Positions 45,503 to 56,674 of a DNA stretch of 59,455 bases are shown one piece after another. Where the stretch lies: positions 1-59,455 of the forward strand of contig CACABC010000006.1 of assembly GCA_902530635.1 (NCBI GenBank). Direction: 5' to 3'. The notes beneath the pieces were generated by a model. It made no database searches, was not told where the DNA came from, and saw only the letters and a list, made by a program, of their open reading frames with translations. Position numbers and translations under genes: made by a program. Each line of letters begins with the position of its first letter. Position 1 is the first letter of the stretch. The DNA comes from an uncultured Pelagibacteraceae bacterium. GTDB taxonomy: Bacteria; Pseudomonadota; Alphaproteobacteria; Pelagibacterales; Pelagibacteraceae.

Positions 45503-45993
45503 TAAAATTTAGATTTAATTGCTTTAATGACTGACTTTGTAGCAAATTTTTTTAAATCCCCCTTAAGTTTTCCAATCTCTTTTATGAATTTTGATGAAAT
45601 TATTTCATTCTCAATATCAGACATTAAAAAGATGGTTTCAATATTTTTATCAAGTTTTTTATTCATGCCAGCTAATTGAAATTCATATTCAAAATCAGAT
45701 ACAGCCCTCAATCCTCTTATTATTAAAGAGGCTTTATATTTTTTACAAATCTTTATTGTTAAGTCGTCAAATGATATTATTTTGATCTTATTCTTATTTA
45801 ATTTTAAATCTACAAATAAAGATTTTTTCACCATTTCTATTCTTTCTTCGATACTAAAAAGATAATCTTTATGAATATTGTCAGTGATAGCTACTATTAA
45901 CTTGTCTACAACTTTTAATGATTTTTTTATTACATCAATATGACCAAAAGTTATCGGATCAAAGGTTCCAGGGTAAATAGCGGATTTAGACAT
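45502..45993 (-). CDS. coaD: Phosphopantetheine adenylyltransferase
   Basis: Fourth step of coenzyme A synthesis: adenylates 4'-phosphopantetheine. The nucleotidyl-transferase motif is YPGTFDPITFGHIDVI, followed by RGLRAVSDFEYEFQLAGMN and the ISSKFIKEI segment (ISS-x-x-R/K region of the family, with Lys rather than Arg). At 163 residues it is full length. It overlaps gyrA and ppi by one base each. Confidence 0.95.
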   Translation of the reverse strand: MSKSAIYPGTFDPITFGHIDVIKKSLKVVDKLIVAITDNIHKDYLFSIEERIEMVKKSLFVDLKLNKNKIKIISFDDLTIKICKKYKASLIIRGLRAVSDFEYEFQLAGMNKKLDKNIETIFLMSDIENEIISSKFIKEIGKLKGDLKKFATKSVIKAIKSKF

Positions 45994-48566
45994 TATTCTA
46001 TATTATCTTCTATCTTGATTGCTGATACAACTTTTTCTTCTCCTGATAATTTAATAATTCTGACACCTTGAGTGTTTCTACCTGCTATCCTTATTTCTTT
46101 AACTGCGCATCTTATAACTCTGCCTTTGTCTGTTGATAATATGATTTGATCTTCGTCTGAAACAACTATATTTGAAGTTACATTTCCATTTCTTTTAGAG
46201 TTTACAATTCCAATTATACCCTTACCTCCCCTGTTAGTTACTCTAAAATCAAGAAGTGAGCTTCTTTTGCCATATCCGTTTTCAGTGATTGATAAAATGT
46301 ATTTATCTATACTTTGTTTTTTTGCACCATTTTTCTTTGTCAATTCAGATATTTTTTTTGTATCGTCAATAACGGATAAAGACATGACGGTATCATTTTC
46401 TGGCAAATTTATACCTCTGATACCTTTGGAAGATCTTCCTTTAAATAATCGAAGTTTCTTCGACATAAATCTAATACACTTTCCAAACCTAGTGCCTAAA
46501 ATTATATCTTGATCTTCAGTGCACTTTTCGACACCAATTATTTTATCATTCTCGTCTAATTTCATTGCTATTTTACCACTTGCATTAACATTAAGAAAAT
46601 CCTCTAAAGAATTTTTTCTTACTTTTCCTTTTGCTGTAGCAAATACAACATAAAGTTTTTTCCATTCACCCTCATTTTCTGGCAATAATAAAGTTGAAGA
46701 AATAGATTGATTGTTCTTTAAAGGAAGTAAATTAAACAATGATTTCCCTTTAGAAGAAAGACTTCCTTTGGGTATTTTCCAGGCTTTTAATTTATATGCA
46801 AGACCCTGTGTAGAAAAAAATAGAACCTGACTATGTGAATTACCAGATAGTATTCTTACAACAAAGTCTTCATCTCTAGTAGTAATACCGGTTTTCCCCT
46901 TTCCTCCCCTTTTTTGTGTTTTTACAGAAGACAAAGATCCCCTTTTTATGTAACCCTGATTAGTAATATTAATTACAACTGCCTCTTTTTGAATAGTTTC
47001 TTCAATGTTATAATTAAGAACTGTATCAATTATTTTGGTTCGTCTTTTAACAGAAAATTTAGATTTAATTTCTTCTAATTCTTTTATTATTAAATTGAAT
47101 AATTCTTTTTTAGACTTTAAAATTTTATTATAATAAATAATTAAATCTGATAATTTTTTTATTTCGATTTCAATTTCATTAATTCCAAAAGCAGTTAATT
47201 TTTGAAGTTTTAATTCTAAAATTGAGTCAACTTGTAATTCACTTAATTGATATTTCGATATATTTTGTTTTTTTTCAATCATCAAAACTAATTTTGAGCT
47301 TTTTCTAATTGGCCATTTCTTGTTTAATAGATTTTGTTTTGCTGAAGCCGTATCTTTAGAACCTTTTATAATTTTTATTATTGCATCTATACTCTCAACA
47401 GCTGTAGCAATACCTATTAATATGTGAGCTCTCTCTTCTGTTTTTTTTAAATCATATTTAATTCTTCTAAGAACAGTTTTTTCTCTAAAAGATACAAATT
47501 GAGATATAAATTCTTTTAAATTTAATATTTTAGGTTTTCCTTCAACTATTGCGAGCGTATTAAAACCAAAAGAGGATTCTATACTAGTTAATTTATAAAG
47601 TTGCCTTCTTATAGTTTCGGGCTCAACACCACGTCTCAAATCAACAACTACTCGTATTCCGTCTCTATTTGACTCATCTCTTATATCGCTCACGCCTTCA
47701 ATTTTTTTTTGTCTTGATAGATCAGCTATTTTTTCATTTAAAACAGATTTGTTTATTTGATATGGGATAGACTTAATTACTAATCTTGATTTTCCATTTT
47801 TTAAACTTTCTTCCCCAATTTCTCCTCTGATCTTAAATGAACCTCTACCTTTATTATATCCTTGTTTAATTATATCCTTGCCAATGATTATTCCACCGGT
47901 TGGAAAATCAGGTCCTGGTATAAATTTCATTAATTGAGATATCGTAATATCATTATTTTTAATGAAACCAATAGTGCCATCAATTATTTCGCCTAGGTTA
48001 TGCGGAGGTATACTTGTAGCCATACCTACTGCTATTCCACCAGCACCATTTACTAAAAGATTAGGATACTGAGATGGTAATACAATCGGTTCTCTTTCAG
48101 TTTCGTCATAATTATTTCTATAATCTACAGTATTTTTTTCTAATCCTTCAGTCAAAAATTGTGCCACCTTGGAAAGTTTTGTTTCAGTATATCTCATGGC
48201 AGCTGGTGGATCACCATCGATTGAACCGAAGTTTCCTTGACCTTCAATCAAAGGTAAACTCATTGAAAAATCTTGGACTAATCTAACTAAAGCATCATAA
48301 ACTGCTTGATCACCGTGGGGATGATATTTACCAATTACATCTCCTACAATTCTTGCTGATTTCCTAAACGGCTTTCCCCAATCGTATCCACCTTTATACA
48401 TGGCATAAATTATTCTTCTATGAACTGGTTTAAGTCCATCTCTTACATCTGGTAAAGCTCTACTTACTATCACGCTCATCGCATAAGATAGATATGACGA
48501 ACTCATCTCTTGATGTACGAAAATTGGTTTATAATTTAAATTATTTTTTACTTCTGACTTCTGCAT
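45993..48566 (-). CDS. gyrA: DNA gyrase subunit A
   Basis: Breaks and rejoins DNA to introduce negative supercoils. The active-site tyrosine is Tyr126 in [11 protein letters not shown], and the C-terminal beta-pinwheel has the GyrA box QKRGGKG, which separates it from ParC. At 857 residues it is full length. In the quinolone-resistance region, the residue corresponding to E. coli Ser83 is Gln87 (HGDQAVYD) and Asp87 is kept as Asp91. Follows ssb by 4 bp and precedes coaD. Confidence 0.96.
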   Translation of the reverse strand: MQKSEVKNNLNYKPIFVHQEMSSSYLSYAMSVIVSRALPDVRDGLKPVHRRIIYAMYKGGYDWGKPFRKSARIVGDVIGKYHPHGDQAVYDALVRLVQDFSMSLPLIEGQGNFGSIDGDPPAAMRYTETKLSKVAQFLTEGLEKNTVDYRNNYDETEREPIVLPSQYPNLLVNGAGGIAVGMATSIPPHNLGEIIDGTIGFIKNNDITISQLMKFIPGPDFPTGGIIIGKDIIKQGYNKGRGSFKIRGEIGEESLKNGKSRLVIKSIPYQINKSVLNEKIADLSRQKKIEGVSDIRDESNRDGIRVVVDLRRGVEPETIRRQLYKLTSIESSFGFNTLAIVEGKPKILNLKEFISQFVSFREKTVLRRIKYDLKKTEERAHILIGIATAVESIDAIIKIIKGSKDTASAKQNLLNKKWPIRKSSKLVLMIEKKQNISKYQLSELQVDSILELKLQKLTAFGINEIEIEIKKLSDLIIYYNKILKSKKELFNLIIKELEEIKSKFSVKRRTKIIDTVLNYNIEETIQKEAVVINITNQGYIKRGSLSSVKTQKRGGKGKTGITTRDEDFVVRILSGNSHSQVLFFSTQGLAYKLKAWKIPKGSLSSKGKSLFNLLPLKNNQSISSTLLLPENEGEWKKLYVVFATAKGKVRKNSLEDFLNVNASGKIAMKLDENDKIIGVEKCTEDQDIILGTRFGKCIRFMSKKLRLFKGRSSKGIRGINLPENDTVMSLSVIDDTKKISELTKKNGAKKQSIDKYILSITENGYGKRSSLLDFRVTNRGGKGIIGIVNSKRNGNVTSNIVVSDEDQIILSTDKGRVIRCAVKEIRIAGRNTQGVRIIKLSGEEKVVSAIKIEDNIE

Positions 48567-48570
48567 TTAT

Positions 48571-49029
48571 TTAAAAAGGAATCTCATCATCAAGATCGGG
48601 GCTTTCTTGCGATATTTGATCATTTGGTAATGAGCTTTTTTGTTGTGAGACTTCGCTAGTATTATTTGAATTATTTTTTCCGCCTAACATTGTCAAAGAT
48701 GAGTTATAACCTTGTAAAACTATTTCGGTTGAATATTTGTCTTGTCCTGATTTTTCGTCTTTCCATTTACGTGTACTAAGTTGGCCCTCAATATAAATAT
48801 TTGCACCTTTTTTCAAATATTGTTGTACAATATTTACCAATCCCTCATTAAAAATCACAACTCTATGCCACTCAGTTTTTTCTTTTCTTTCTCCTGAGGT
48901 TTTATCTTTCCAGCTTTGACTGGTTGCAACACTTAACCTTGCGACGTTTTTACCGTTAACCATTTGCTTGATTTCTGGATCAGCTCCTAGTCTTCCTATT
49001 AATTGCACTTTATTTAAACTTCCTGACAT
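48571..49029 (-). CDS. ssb: Single-stranded DNA-binding protein
   Basis: Coats single-stranded DNA during replication and repair. The OB-fold (residues 1-110) shows LNKVQLIGRLGADPE, SVATSQSWKD, TEWHRVVIF and GANIYIEGQLSTRKW. A flexible Asn/Ser/Gln-rich linker leads to the acidic tip DLDDEIPF that recruits partner proteins. It is divergent from uvrA (90-bp gap), the pairing seen in many bacteria. Confidence 0.96.
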   Translation of the reverse strand: MSGSLNKVQLIGRLGADPEIKQMVNGKNVARLSVATSQSWKDKTSGERKEKTEWHRVVIFNEGLVNIVQQYLKKGANIYIEGQLSTRKWKDEKSGQDKYSTEIVLQGYNSSLTMLGGKNNSNNTSEVSQQKSSLPNDQISQESPDLDDEIPF

Positions 49030-49062
49030 AATTCTTAGGTTTATTGTTAGTGAATAAAAGAT

Positions 49063-49071
49063 AATATAGCA
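49063..49071 (-). promoter_or_regulatory. Candidate extended -10 promoter for ssb
   Basis: On the minus strand the sequence reads TGC-TATATT, an extended -10 (TGn plus TATAAT-like). It lies 34 bases before the ssb ATG, so a transcript would have a leader of about 27 bases. No clear SOS box was seen in the ssb-uvrA gap. Confidence 0.4.
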
Positions 49072-49119
49072 TAAATTAACAATAATTATAAGGTCTAACT
49101 ACTTGGGCTGTTAAAAAGT

Positions 49120-51996
49120 ATGCTTAAAAAGATATTGATTAAAGGGGCTAAAGAACACAATTTAAAAAATGTTTCTTTAGAAATTCCCAAAGAGAAAATT
49201 ATAGTAATTACAGGACTTTCTGGATCAGGAAAGTCATCATTAGCATTTGATACAATTTATGCTGAAGGTCAAAGAAGGTATGTTGAAAGTTTGTCAGCTT
49301 ACGCCAGACAATTCTTGGATAAAATGAAAAAACCCAATGTTGATTTAATTGAGGGTCTAAGCCCTGCAATTTCAATTGAACAGAAAAATGCACCTAAAAA
49401 TCCAAGATCAACAGTAGCAACAGTTACTGAAATTTACGATTATATGAGGGTTCTGTTTGCAAGAGTTGGTGTTCCCTACTCTCCATTCACTGGAAAACCA
49501 ATAGTATCTCAGTCAGTAAGTGAAATGGTGGATAAAGTAAAAGCATTACCAAAGAATTGTACGATTTTTCTTTTAGCGCCAGTAGTTAGAGGAAGAAAAG
49601 GTGAATATAAAAAAGATATTTTAAATTATAAAAAAAGAGGTTTTCAAAAAATAAAAGTTGATGGAAAATATTATGATATAAACGATTTTCCAGAATTGAA
49701 TAAAAAAGTTAAGCACGATATTTCAATTGTAGTTGATCGTATAGTGCTTAATTCTAAGCTAGGAAACAGATTGGCAGATAGTATAGAAACTGCATTAAAT
49801 CTTTCTAATGGTTTATTAATTGCTGAGTATGAAAATGAGACTCTACCAAAAAAATTTCGAAAAAAAGAAAGTGTATTGTTTTCATCAAAATTTTCTTGTC
49901 CAGAAAGTGGTTTTACAATTGAGGAAATTGAACCAAGACTTTTTTCATTTAATAGTCCTTTTGGTGCATGTGAAGAGTGCGAAGGAATAGGTCATAATCT
50001 AAACGTTGACCCGAATCTAGTAATATCTGATAAAAATAGAACAATTGCAGAAGGAGCGATTGAACCTTGGGCTAAATCAACATCGATGTATTATGCTCAA
50101 ACATTATCATCAATTGCTAAACATTATAAGTTTTCATTAGATACCAAATGGAAAAAATTACCAAAAAAATACCAGGATATAATCCTTTATGGATCAGATG
50201 ATGAGGAAATTAAATTTTATTATGACGATGGGTACGAAAAATATGACACAAAAAAAACTTTTGAGGGTGTAATAAATAATCTTGAGAGAAGATACTTAGA
50301 GACAGATAGCGACTGGAAAAGAGATGAAATTGCCCAGTATCAAAGTGAAAGCAGTTGCGAGAAATGCAAAGGTATGAGGCTTAAGGAAGAAGCTCTTTGT
50401 GTAAAAATTAATAAATTAAACATAAGCGAAATAACAAAATTTTCTATAGAAGATTCTCAAAAATGGTTTGCAGACCTTGAAAATATTTTAACTTCTAGAG
50501 AAAAAAAAATTGCACAGCATATACTTAAGGAAATTAACGAGAGACTAAACTTTTTATTAAATGTTGGTTTAAATTATTTAACTTTATCAAGAGAATCTGG
50601 AACGTTATCAGGCGGAGAATCACAAAGAATTAGGTTGGCTTCACAAATTGGTTCTGGATTAACTGGAGTTTTGTATGTATTAGATGAACCTTCAATAGGT
50701 CTTCATCAAAGAGACAACAAAAAATTAATTGCTGCTTTAAAGAAACTTAGAGATTTAGGTAATACAGTAATTGTTGTTGAACATGATACTGAGACCATGG
50801 AAAATGCGGATCATATTATTGATCTTGGTCCAGAAGCTGGTTTAAATGGTGGGCAAATAACCGCTCAAGGCAATTTAAAAGATATTATAAATACAGATGA
50901 TAGTATTACTGGTAATTATTTATCTGGCAAAAAATATATTAGTTTGCCTAGAAAAAGGAGAACAGCAAAAAATGGAAGGTATTTAGAAATACTTGGTGCA
51001 ACTGGAAATAACCTTCAAAATGCAAACCTTAAAATACCAACTGGAACATTCACTTGTGTTACCGGTGTATCAGGAAGCGGAAAATCAACGTTAGTTTTAC
51101 AAACTTTATATAACGCACTAAACCTATCCCTTAATAAAAATAAATCTAGAAAATTACCAAAGCCATTTAAGGGTTATAAAGGAATAGAGTTAATTGATAA
51201 AGTAATTGATATTGACCAATCACCAATTGGAAGAACACCTAGATCAAATCCAGCAACATACACAGGTGCTTTTGGTCCAATCAGAGACTGGTTTGCTAAT
51301 CTTCCAGACTCTAAGACTCGTGGTTATAAACCTGGCAGATATTCATTTAACGTTAGAGGCGGTAGATGTGAAACATGCGAAGGTGATGGTGTAATAACAT
51401 ATGAAATGCATTTTTTACCTGATGTTTATATTCCTTGTGATGCTTGTAAAGGAAGTCGATACAATAGAGAGACATTAGAAATAAAATTTAAAAATAAAAA
51501 CATAGCTGAAGTCTTAGATATGACGGTTGAGGAAGGTTGTAATTTTTTTGAAAATATTCCAACAGTTCACTCAAAACTGTTAACATTAAAACATGTAGGT
51601 TTAGGTTATATAAAAATTGGTCAACAAGCTACTACATTGTCCGGAGGTGAAGCACAAAGAATCAAATTAGCAAAAGAACTATCAAAGAGATCTACCGGGA
51701 GAACTCTTTACATTCTTGATGAACCTACAACTGGTTTACATACACATGATATCAAAAAATTACTTGAAATTTTACAGGCATTTGTGAACACTGGTAATAC
51801 CGTGGTTGTAATTGAGCATAATTTAGATGTAATAAAAACAGCCGACTGGATAATAGATATGGGTCCTGAAGGTGGCGCTGAAGGAGGCAAGGTAATTGCT
51901 GAAGGATCCCCTGAAAAAGTAGCCTCTATTGATAACAGTTATACGGGAAAATTTCTTAAAAATTTAATAAATGGTAGAATGAAAAAAACTGCATAA
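49120..51996 (+). CDS. uvrA: Excinuclease ABC subunit UvrA
   Basis: Damage-recognition ATPase of nucleotide excision repair. The two ATPase halves each have a Walker A ([12 protein letters not shown] near residue 32; [12 protein letters not shown] in the second half) and signatures LSGGESQRI and LSGGEAQRI. Zinc sites include [11 protein letters not shown] and RCETCEGDG...CDACKGSR. The first zinc finger reads CPES rather than CP-x-C, as in other alphaproteobacteria that I recall. At 958 residues it is complete. Confidence 0.97.
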   Translation: MLKKILIKGAKEHNLKNVSLEIPKEKIIVITGLSGSGKSSLAFDTIYAEGQRRYVESLSAYARQFLDKMKKPNVDLIEGLSPAISIEQKNAPKNPRSTVATVTEIYDYMRVLFARVGVPYSPFTGKPIVSQSVSEMVDKVKALPKNCTIFLLAPVVRGRKGEYKKDILNYKKRGFQKIKVDGKYYDINDFPELNKKVKHDISIVVDRIVLNSKLGNRLADSIETALNLSNGLLIAEYENETLPKKFRKKESVLFSSKFSCPESGFTIEEIEPRLFSFNSPFGACEECEGIGHNLNVDPNLVISDKNRTIAEGAIEPWAKSTSMYYAQTLSSIAKHYKFSLDTKWKKLPKKYQDIILYGSDDEEIKFYYDDGYEKYDTKKTFEGVINNLERRYLETDSDWKRDEIAQYQSESSCEKCKGMRLKEEALCVKINKLNISEITKFSIEDSQKWFADLENILTSREKKIAQHILKEINERLNFLLNVGLNYLTLSRESGTLSGGESQRIRLASQIGSGLTGVLYVLDEPSIGLHQRDNKKLIAALKKLRDLGNTVIVVEHDTETMENADHIIDLGPEAGLNGGQITAQGNLKDIINTDDSITGNYLSGKKYISLPRKRRTAKNGRYLEILGATGNNLQNANLKIPTGTFTCVTGVSGSGKSTLVLQTLYNALNLSLNKNKSRKLPKPFKGYKGIELIDKVIDIDQSPIGRTPRSNPATYTGAFGPIRDWFANLPDSKTRGYKPGRYSFNVRGGRCETCEGDGVITYEMHFLPDVYIPCDACKGSRYNRETLEIKFKNKNIAEVLDMTVEEGCNFFENIPTVHSKLLTLKHVGLGYIKIGQQATTLSGGEAQRIKLAKELSKRSTGRTLYILDEPTTGLHTHDIKKLLEILQAFVNTGNTVVVIEHNLDVIKTADWIIDMGPEGGAEGGKVIAEGSPEKVASIDNSYTGKFLKNLINGRMKKTA

Positions 51997-52008
51997 AAAT
52001 TAATTTTA

Positions 52009-52017
52009 TGCTATAAT
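52009..52017 (+). promoter_or_regulatory. Candidate extended -10 promoter just before the PuuD-like gene
   Basis: TG-C-TATAAT is a consensus extended -10. It ends 5 bases before the ATG at 52023, so transcription would begin at or near the start codon, implying a leaderless mRNA if the site is real. Confidence 0.4.
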
Positions 52018-52022
52018 TAAGG

Positions 52023-52622
52023 ATGGTTAACATATTACAATCTTTATCAAAAACTATTCACCTTTCAGCTATATTAGCTATTTTATTGTTTGTTGGACTT
52101 TTTTTTACAGGTGGAGACTGGGCTTTTGATAGATTATTTTGGAGCTGGTTGTTCAGATACTTGCATGTTGTAGTTGGAATAATGTGGATTGGATTATTAT
52201 GGTATTTAAACTTTGTTCAAATACCAAGTATGCCAAAAATTACAGATGAGCAAAAACCTGCAATAACAAAAATTATAGCGCCTGCTGTTTTGTTTTATTT
52301 TAGATGGGCAGCACTAGCAACCATAGTAACTGGTTTAATTGTTGCTTATTTAAATGGCTATGTTCATGATGCAATGATACTTGGAATTGGAAGTGGTGGA
52401 AAAAATACTGCAATCGGTATTGGAATGTGGCTTGGAATAATCATGGCGTTTAACGTGTGGTTTATAATTTGGCCAAATCAAAAAAAAGTTCTTGGAATTG
52501 TTGATTGTTCTCCAGAAGATAAACCTAAACATGCAAAAACTGCGCTAATCACTTCAAGAGTTAACACTTTACTGTCATTACCAATGCTTATGACAATGGT
52601 TATAGCTCAAAATCTTTACTAG
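52023..52622 (+). CDS. PuuD-like integral membrane protein (urate hydroxylase N-domain family)
   Basis: A 199-residue membrane protein with about five helices. It matches the membrane part of PuuD: FRYLHVVVGIMWIGLLWYLNFVQIP, with the conserved His in the helix, then FYFRWAALATIVTGL, GIGMWLGIIMAFNVWFIIWPNQKKVLG and ALITSRVNTLLSLPML. The cytochrome c domain of longer PuuD proteins is absent. Members without it are widespread in SAR11-type genomes and their role is unproven. It converges with secF with a 4-bp overlap. Confidence 0.78.
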   Translation: MVNILQSLSKTIHLSAILAILLFVGLFFTGGDWAFDRLFWSWLFRYLHVVVGIMWIGLLWYLNFVQIPSMPKITDEQKPAITKIIAPAVLFYFRWAALATIVTGLIVAYLNGYVHDAMILGIGSGGKNTAIGIGMWLGIIMAFNVWFIIWPNQKKVLGIVDCSPEDKPKHAKTALITSRVNTLLSLPMLMTMVIAQNLY

Positions 52623-53527
52623 TTTTTTTCTTTTTCTTTTTCAATAGTTTTATAGCTTACATTTAAATATTTTAGTATTGGGGCAGCTACGAAAATTGAT
52701 GAATAAGTACCAATAATAACACCCACAATCATAGCAAAAGAAAAGCCCTTTAGAATTGATCCGCCTAATAAAAAAATTGAAAACAAGGCTAGGAGTGTGG
52801 TAACTGAAGTTATTACTGTTCTCGATAGAGTTTCGTTAATAGAAATATTTGATATTTCAGAAATATTTAAACTAGAAAATTTTGAAAGATTCTCTCTTAT
52901 ACGGTCATATATAACAACAGTATCATTCATTGAATAACCCACAATAGTAAGTACAGCAGCAACAATCGACAAATTAACTTCTAATGAAAGCAAAGAAAAA
53001 ATACCTAGTGTAATTAATACATCGTGAAATATTGCGGTAATAGATCCCAAACTAAATTGCCATTCAAATCTAATCCAAATATAAAACAACATGGCTCCTA
53101 ATGCTAAAGATATAGCTAATATACCAGAATTTAAAAGTTCCGTGCTTACTTTGGGTCCAACATTTTCTATCCTCCTAAAATTAACTTCTGTATTGAGATT
53201 ATTTGTTACAGTTTCTTTTATGATTTTTAAATTCATTTGATCATTAAATTCTTTCATTTCAAATTTAATTAAATAATCTCCTTTTTTTCCAAATTCCTTA
53301 ACATTTAAGTCCCCTAAATTTAATTTTGAAAATGAAGATCTAATATCACCAATACTGACATTATCTGAAGCGACTCTAAGTTCCATTAGTGTTCCGCCTT
53401 TAAAATCAATTCCAAAATTTAAGCCTTTAAATAAAACCAAAATAATACTCGCAAGCATAAGAAATAGTGAAATGGAGTTTGCTAATTTAAACTTTGAAAC
53501 AAAATTAAATATATATTGTTTTTTCAT
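52619..53527 (-). CDS. secF: Protein translocase subunit SecF
   Basis: Together with SecD it uses the proton gradient to pull proteins across the inner membrane. The N-terminal signature is FGIDFKGGTLMELR, and the membrane part has WQFSLGSITAIFHDVLITLG and VVGYSMNDTVVIYDRIREN. At 302 residues with six helices it is standard. It follows secD with a 4-bp overlap and converges with the PuuD-like gene. Confidence 0.96.
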   Translation of the reverse strand: MKKQYIFNFVSKFKLANSISLFLMLASIILVLFKGLNFGIDFKGGTLMELRVASDNVSIGDIRSSFSKLNLGDLNVKEFGKKGDYLIKFEMKEFNDQMNLKIIKETVTNNLNTEVNFRRIENVGPKVSTELLNSGILAISLALGAMLFYIWIRFEWQFSLGSITAIFHDVLITLGIFSLLSLEVNLSIVAAVLTIVGYSMNDTVVIYDRIRENLSKFSSLNISEISNISINETLSRTVITSVTTLLALFSIFLLGGSILKGFSFAMIVGVIIGTYSSIFVAAPILKYLNVSYKTIEKEKEKN

Positions 53528-55080
53528 GAAAATAATTTCTTTTCTCTATTTTTAAATAAAATAAACGAAGTTAAATGCCTTGAAATATAGTATGCTGAAA
53601 ATAATGTAGTAACCAAACCAATCGATAAAGTAACTGCAAAACCTTTAACCGGACCCGATCCAAATATAAATAATATTATTGAAGCTATTAATGTAGTAAT
53701 GTTCGCATCCAATATAGTTATAATTGATCTTTTAAAACCGTTATCAAATGCTTGAATATTATTAGAATTCTCTTGTCTCAATTCTTCCTTGATTCTTTCA
53801 AAAATTAAAACATTAGCATCAACAGCCATACCCACGGTTAGAATAATACCTGCAATACCTGGAAGTGTTAAAGTGGCTTCTATTAATGTCAAAAAACCAA
53901 GTAACATCAATAAGTTTGATATCAATGCAATGTTAGCTATTATTCCGAAAACTCTGTATTTAATAATCATAAAAATTATTACTAATATAAATCCAACAAA
54001 TAGTGATACGACCCCGGCCTCAATAGAATCTTGGCCAAGATCGGGTCCTACAGTTCTTTCTTCTACTACTGACAAGGGTGCCGGTAATGCTCCTGATCGC
54101 AATAATAAAGCTAGATCTGTAGCAGCTTGAAAAGTAAAATTTCCTGAGATAGTTCCCTGCCCACCAGTTATAGAATCTCTGATTACAGGAGCGCTAATTG
54201 CCTCGTTATCCAGAATAATAGCAATTCTTTTTCCAATATTTTGACTGGTAGCTTGACCAAATCTCTGTGAACCCAATCGATTAAGCGTAAATGCAACAAT
54301 GGGTTCTTGATTGATATTGTCAAATCTTGGTTTAGCGTCTATTAAATTATCCCCTGTAATTATAATTCTTTTGCTAACAATTATTTTTTCTTGTGTATCT
54401 TTTAAGATAAAAGATTCATTTCCAAACTCACTAGTATTAGCTGTAACCATTTTGAACGATAGTTGAGCAGTTTTTCCTAATAATTCTTTTATTCTTTCTG
54501 GATCTTTTACACCTGGAAGTTCAACCAGAATTCTATTACTTCCTCTTTTTAAAATCGAGGGTTCTTTTGTTCCTGTTTCATCAATACGTCTTCTTACAAT
54601 TTCAATTGATTGATCAACAGCGGAGGTATTTAAATTTATTATTCCACTTTTTGAATGACTGATTAAAATACGGTTATTAATGTTTCGAAAATCAAATTCA
54701 TAGGATCGATATTTATCTAAATATAAATTTATATCGTTATTTTTTTTATTGTTAAAAAATTTTTCAAATTTGTTTATTTCATCATTAGAAATATTAAAAC
54801 TAATCTCATTATCAAGAATTTTAAAGTTTTTAAATTTTATTTTATTTTCTATTAGTTTTTTTTTTAAAGGTATTACTTTGGATTGTAGATGTCTTTTTTG
54901 TAATGGAGAACTATCAACCTCTAATAATAAATATGATCCGCCTTGTAAATCTAAACCTAAATTTATCTTTTTTTTAAACAAGTACTGATCAATTTGTGAA
55001 AAGTTGGATAAACAGAATATACTTATAGATATAAAAACTAGATAAATAAAAAAGATTTTTATCTTTGTAAAATTTAACAC
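53524..55080 (-). CDS. secD: Protein translocase subunit SecD
   Basis: Partner of SecF in post-initiation protein export. Signatures are LGLDLQGGSYLLLEVD near the first helix, RRRIDETGTKEPSI and VELPGVKDPERI in the periplasmic head, and AVDANVLIFERIKEELR with the membrane Asp used for proton coupling. At 518 residues it is the alphaproteobacterial size. Follows yajC by 6 bp. Confidence 0.96.
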   Translation of the reverse strand: MLNFTKIKIFFIYLVFISISIFCLSNFSQIDQYLFKKKINLGLDLQGGSYLLLEVDSSPLQKRHLQSKVIPLKKKLIENKIKFKNFKILDNEISFNISNDEINKFEKFFNNKKNNDINLYLDKYRSYEFDFRNINNRILISHSKSGIINLNTSAVDQSIEIVRRRIDETGTKEPSILKRGSNRILVELPGVKDPERIKELLGKTAQLSFKMVTANTSEFGNESFILKDTQEKIIVSKRIIITGDNLIDAKPRFDNINQEPIVAFTLNRLGSQRFGQATSQNIGKRIAIILDNEAISAPVIRDSITGGQGTISGNFTFQAATDLALLLRSGALPAPLSVVEERTVGPDLGQDSIEAGVVSLFVGFILVIIFMIIKYRVFGIIANIALISNLLMLLGFLTLIEATLTLPGIAGIILTVGMAVDANVLIFERIKEELRQENSNNIQAFDNGFKRSIITILDANITTLIASIILFIFGSGPVKGFAVTLSIGLVTTLFSAYYISRHLTSFILFKNREKKLFS

Positions 55081-55086
55081 AAAAAT

Positions 55087-55368
55087 TTATTTTTTTGTTT
55101 CTTTTTTGAGATGACCTTGGATAGTATTTTTAATAACTTGAACCTTAACACCTTCAGATATGTTTAATTCGATTCTATCATCTTCAAACACTCTATCAAC
55201 AGTACCTATTATTCCCCCAGATGTTATGACCTCATCACCTCTTTTAAGAGTTTGTGTCATTACTTTGTGTTCTTTCACTCGTTTTTGCTGTGGTCTTATC
55301 AAAAAGAAATAGAAAATAACAAATATTAATATTAATGGGATAAATTGTGCAAAACTTGAACCGCTCAT
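55087..55368 (-). CDS. yajC: Preprotein translocase subunit YajC
   Basis: Small accessory subunit of the SecDF complex. It has one N-terminal helix (FIPLILIFVIFYFFLIRPQQKR), then KVMTQTLKRGDEVITSGGIIGTV, the standard domain. At 93 residues it is complete. A 58-bp gap separates it from serS, and secD follows by 6 bp, giving the conserved yajC-secD-secF order. Confidence 0.95.
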   Translation of the reverse strand: MSGSSFAQFIPLILIFVIFYFFLIRPQQKRVKEHKVMTQTLKRGDEVITSGGIIGTVDRVFEDDRIELNISEGVKVQVIKNTIQGHLKKETKK

Positions 55369-55426
55369 AATCTAAAGATAAATATATTAATAATTTTATT
55401 TAGACAACTAAATTTTTAATATTGAG

Positions 55427-56674
55427 CTAAATTTTCTCTAAATTATTCATGTATGGTCGAAGTACATCTGGTATTATTACATTTCCTTTAGAATCTTGAT
55501 AGTTTTCCATTATTGCAATTAAAGTTCTTCCAACAGCTAGTCCTGAACCATTTAAGGTACCTAAAAAGTCTGAACTACTATCCTTTTTATATTTAGCCAT
55601 CATTCGTCTAGATTGAAATTGACCGCATGATGAACAACTAGATATTTCTCTATATTTTTTTTCTGACGGAATCCAAACTTCAATATCAATAGTTTTTTCA
55701 GCACTAAAACCCATGTCACCAGTTGAAAGTACAACCGTTCTATAAGGAAGCTTTAATTTTTTAAGAATACTTTCAGCACAAGAGGTCATTCTCTTTAATT
55801 CTTCTAGACATTTTTTAGGTTCAACAATGCTTACTAACTCAACCTTATAAAATTGATGTTGCCTTAGTATACCTTTTGTGTCTTTTCCATAACTTCCTGC
55901 TTCTTTTCTGAAACAAGCAGTCGATGCAACAAACCGCAATGGAAGTTGATTATGAGATAATGTTTTTTCTCTTACCATATTGGTTAAAATAACTTCAGCT
56001 GTTGGAATTAAAAATTTTCTATTTTTTTCGCCATCTAATTTTATTTCAAATTGATCAGTTTCAAATTTAGGTAATTGACCAGTGCCAAACATAGTTTCTT
56101 CGGACACCAAAAGGGGCGGTGATATTTCTTGATAGTCAAATTCTTTAGTGTGTGTATCAAGCATAAAATCTGATATTGCTCTCTCTAGTTTTGCTAAATT
56201 TCCTTTTAAAAATACAAATCTTGAACCAGAAGTTTTAGTAGCAGTCTCAAAATCCATTAATCCGCTTTTTTGTCCAATTTCATAGTGAGATTTAGGAATA
56301 AATTTAAAATTAGGTATGTTTCCAACTTTTGATAACTCTTTATTAGCATTATCATCTTTTCCAACAGGAACATCTTCTAAAGCAATATTGGGTAGAAAAT
56401 CTAAAATCTCACTGATCTTTTTTTTAATTTTTTTTTGAGACTCTTCTAAAGACAAAATATTTTTTGATATTTGTTTAGATTTTTCAAAAAGTTTTTTATC
56501 TTTTTGTTTAGAGATTATTTTTTTTTCCTGTTCTAATTTCTCTTTTTTTTGAATAAGTTCTCTATTTTCCTTGTCCAAAACAATTAAATCATCGAAATCA
56601 ACTTTGAGATATCTATCTTGAAATTTTTTTTTGTATTGATTTATATTTTCTCTTATTAATTTTAAATTATGCAT
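55427..56674 (-). CDS. serS: Seryl-tRNA synthetase
   Basis: Charges serine (and selenocysteine) tRNAs. Residues 25-105 form the tRNA-binding coiled coil, rich in Lys and Glu. The class II motifs are present: motif 2 in ACFRKEAGSYGKDTKGILRQ and motif 3 in NGSGLAVGRTLIAIMENYQ, with the serine site around PTAEVILTNM. At 415 residues it is complete. It overlaps tatC by 8 bp, the usual tatC-serS pairing of alphaproteobacteria. Confidence 0.96.
   Translation of the reverse strand: MHNLKLIRENINQYKKKFQDRYLKVDFDDLIVLDKENRELIQKKEKLEQEKKIISKQKDKKLFEKSKQISKNILSLEESQKKIKKKISEILDFLPNIALEDVPVGKDDNANKELSKVGNIPNFKFIPKSHYEIGQKSGLMDFETATKTSGSRFVFLKGNLAKLERAISDFMLDTHTKEFDYQEISPPLLVSEETMFGTGQLPKFETDQFEIKLDGEKNRKFLIPTAEVILTNMVREKTLSHNQLPLRFVASTACFRKEAGSYGKDTKGILRQHQFYKVELVSIVEPKKCLEELKRMTSCAESILKKLKLPYRTVVLSTGDMGFSAEKTIDIEVWIPSEKKYREISSCSSCGQFQSRRMMAKYKKDSSSDFLGTLNGSGLAVGRTLIAIMENYQDSKGNVIIPDVLRPYMNNLEKI

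Noticed and set aside
49880-49960. Missing second cysteine (CPES) in the first UvrA zinc finger
   Set aside because: Other alphaproteobacterial UvrA proteins have a Ser here; not specific to this genome.
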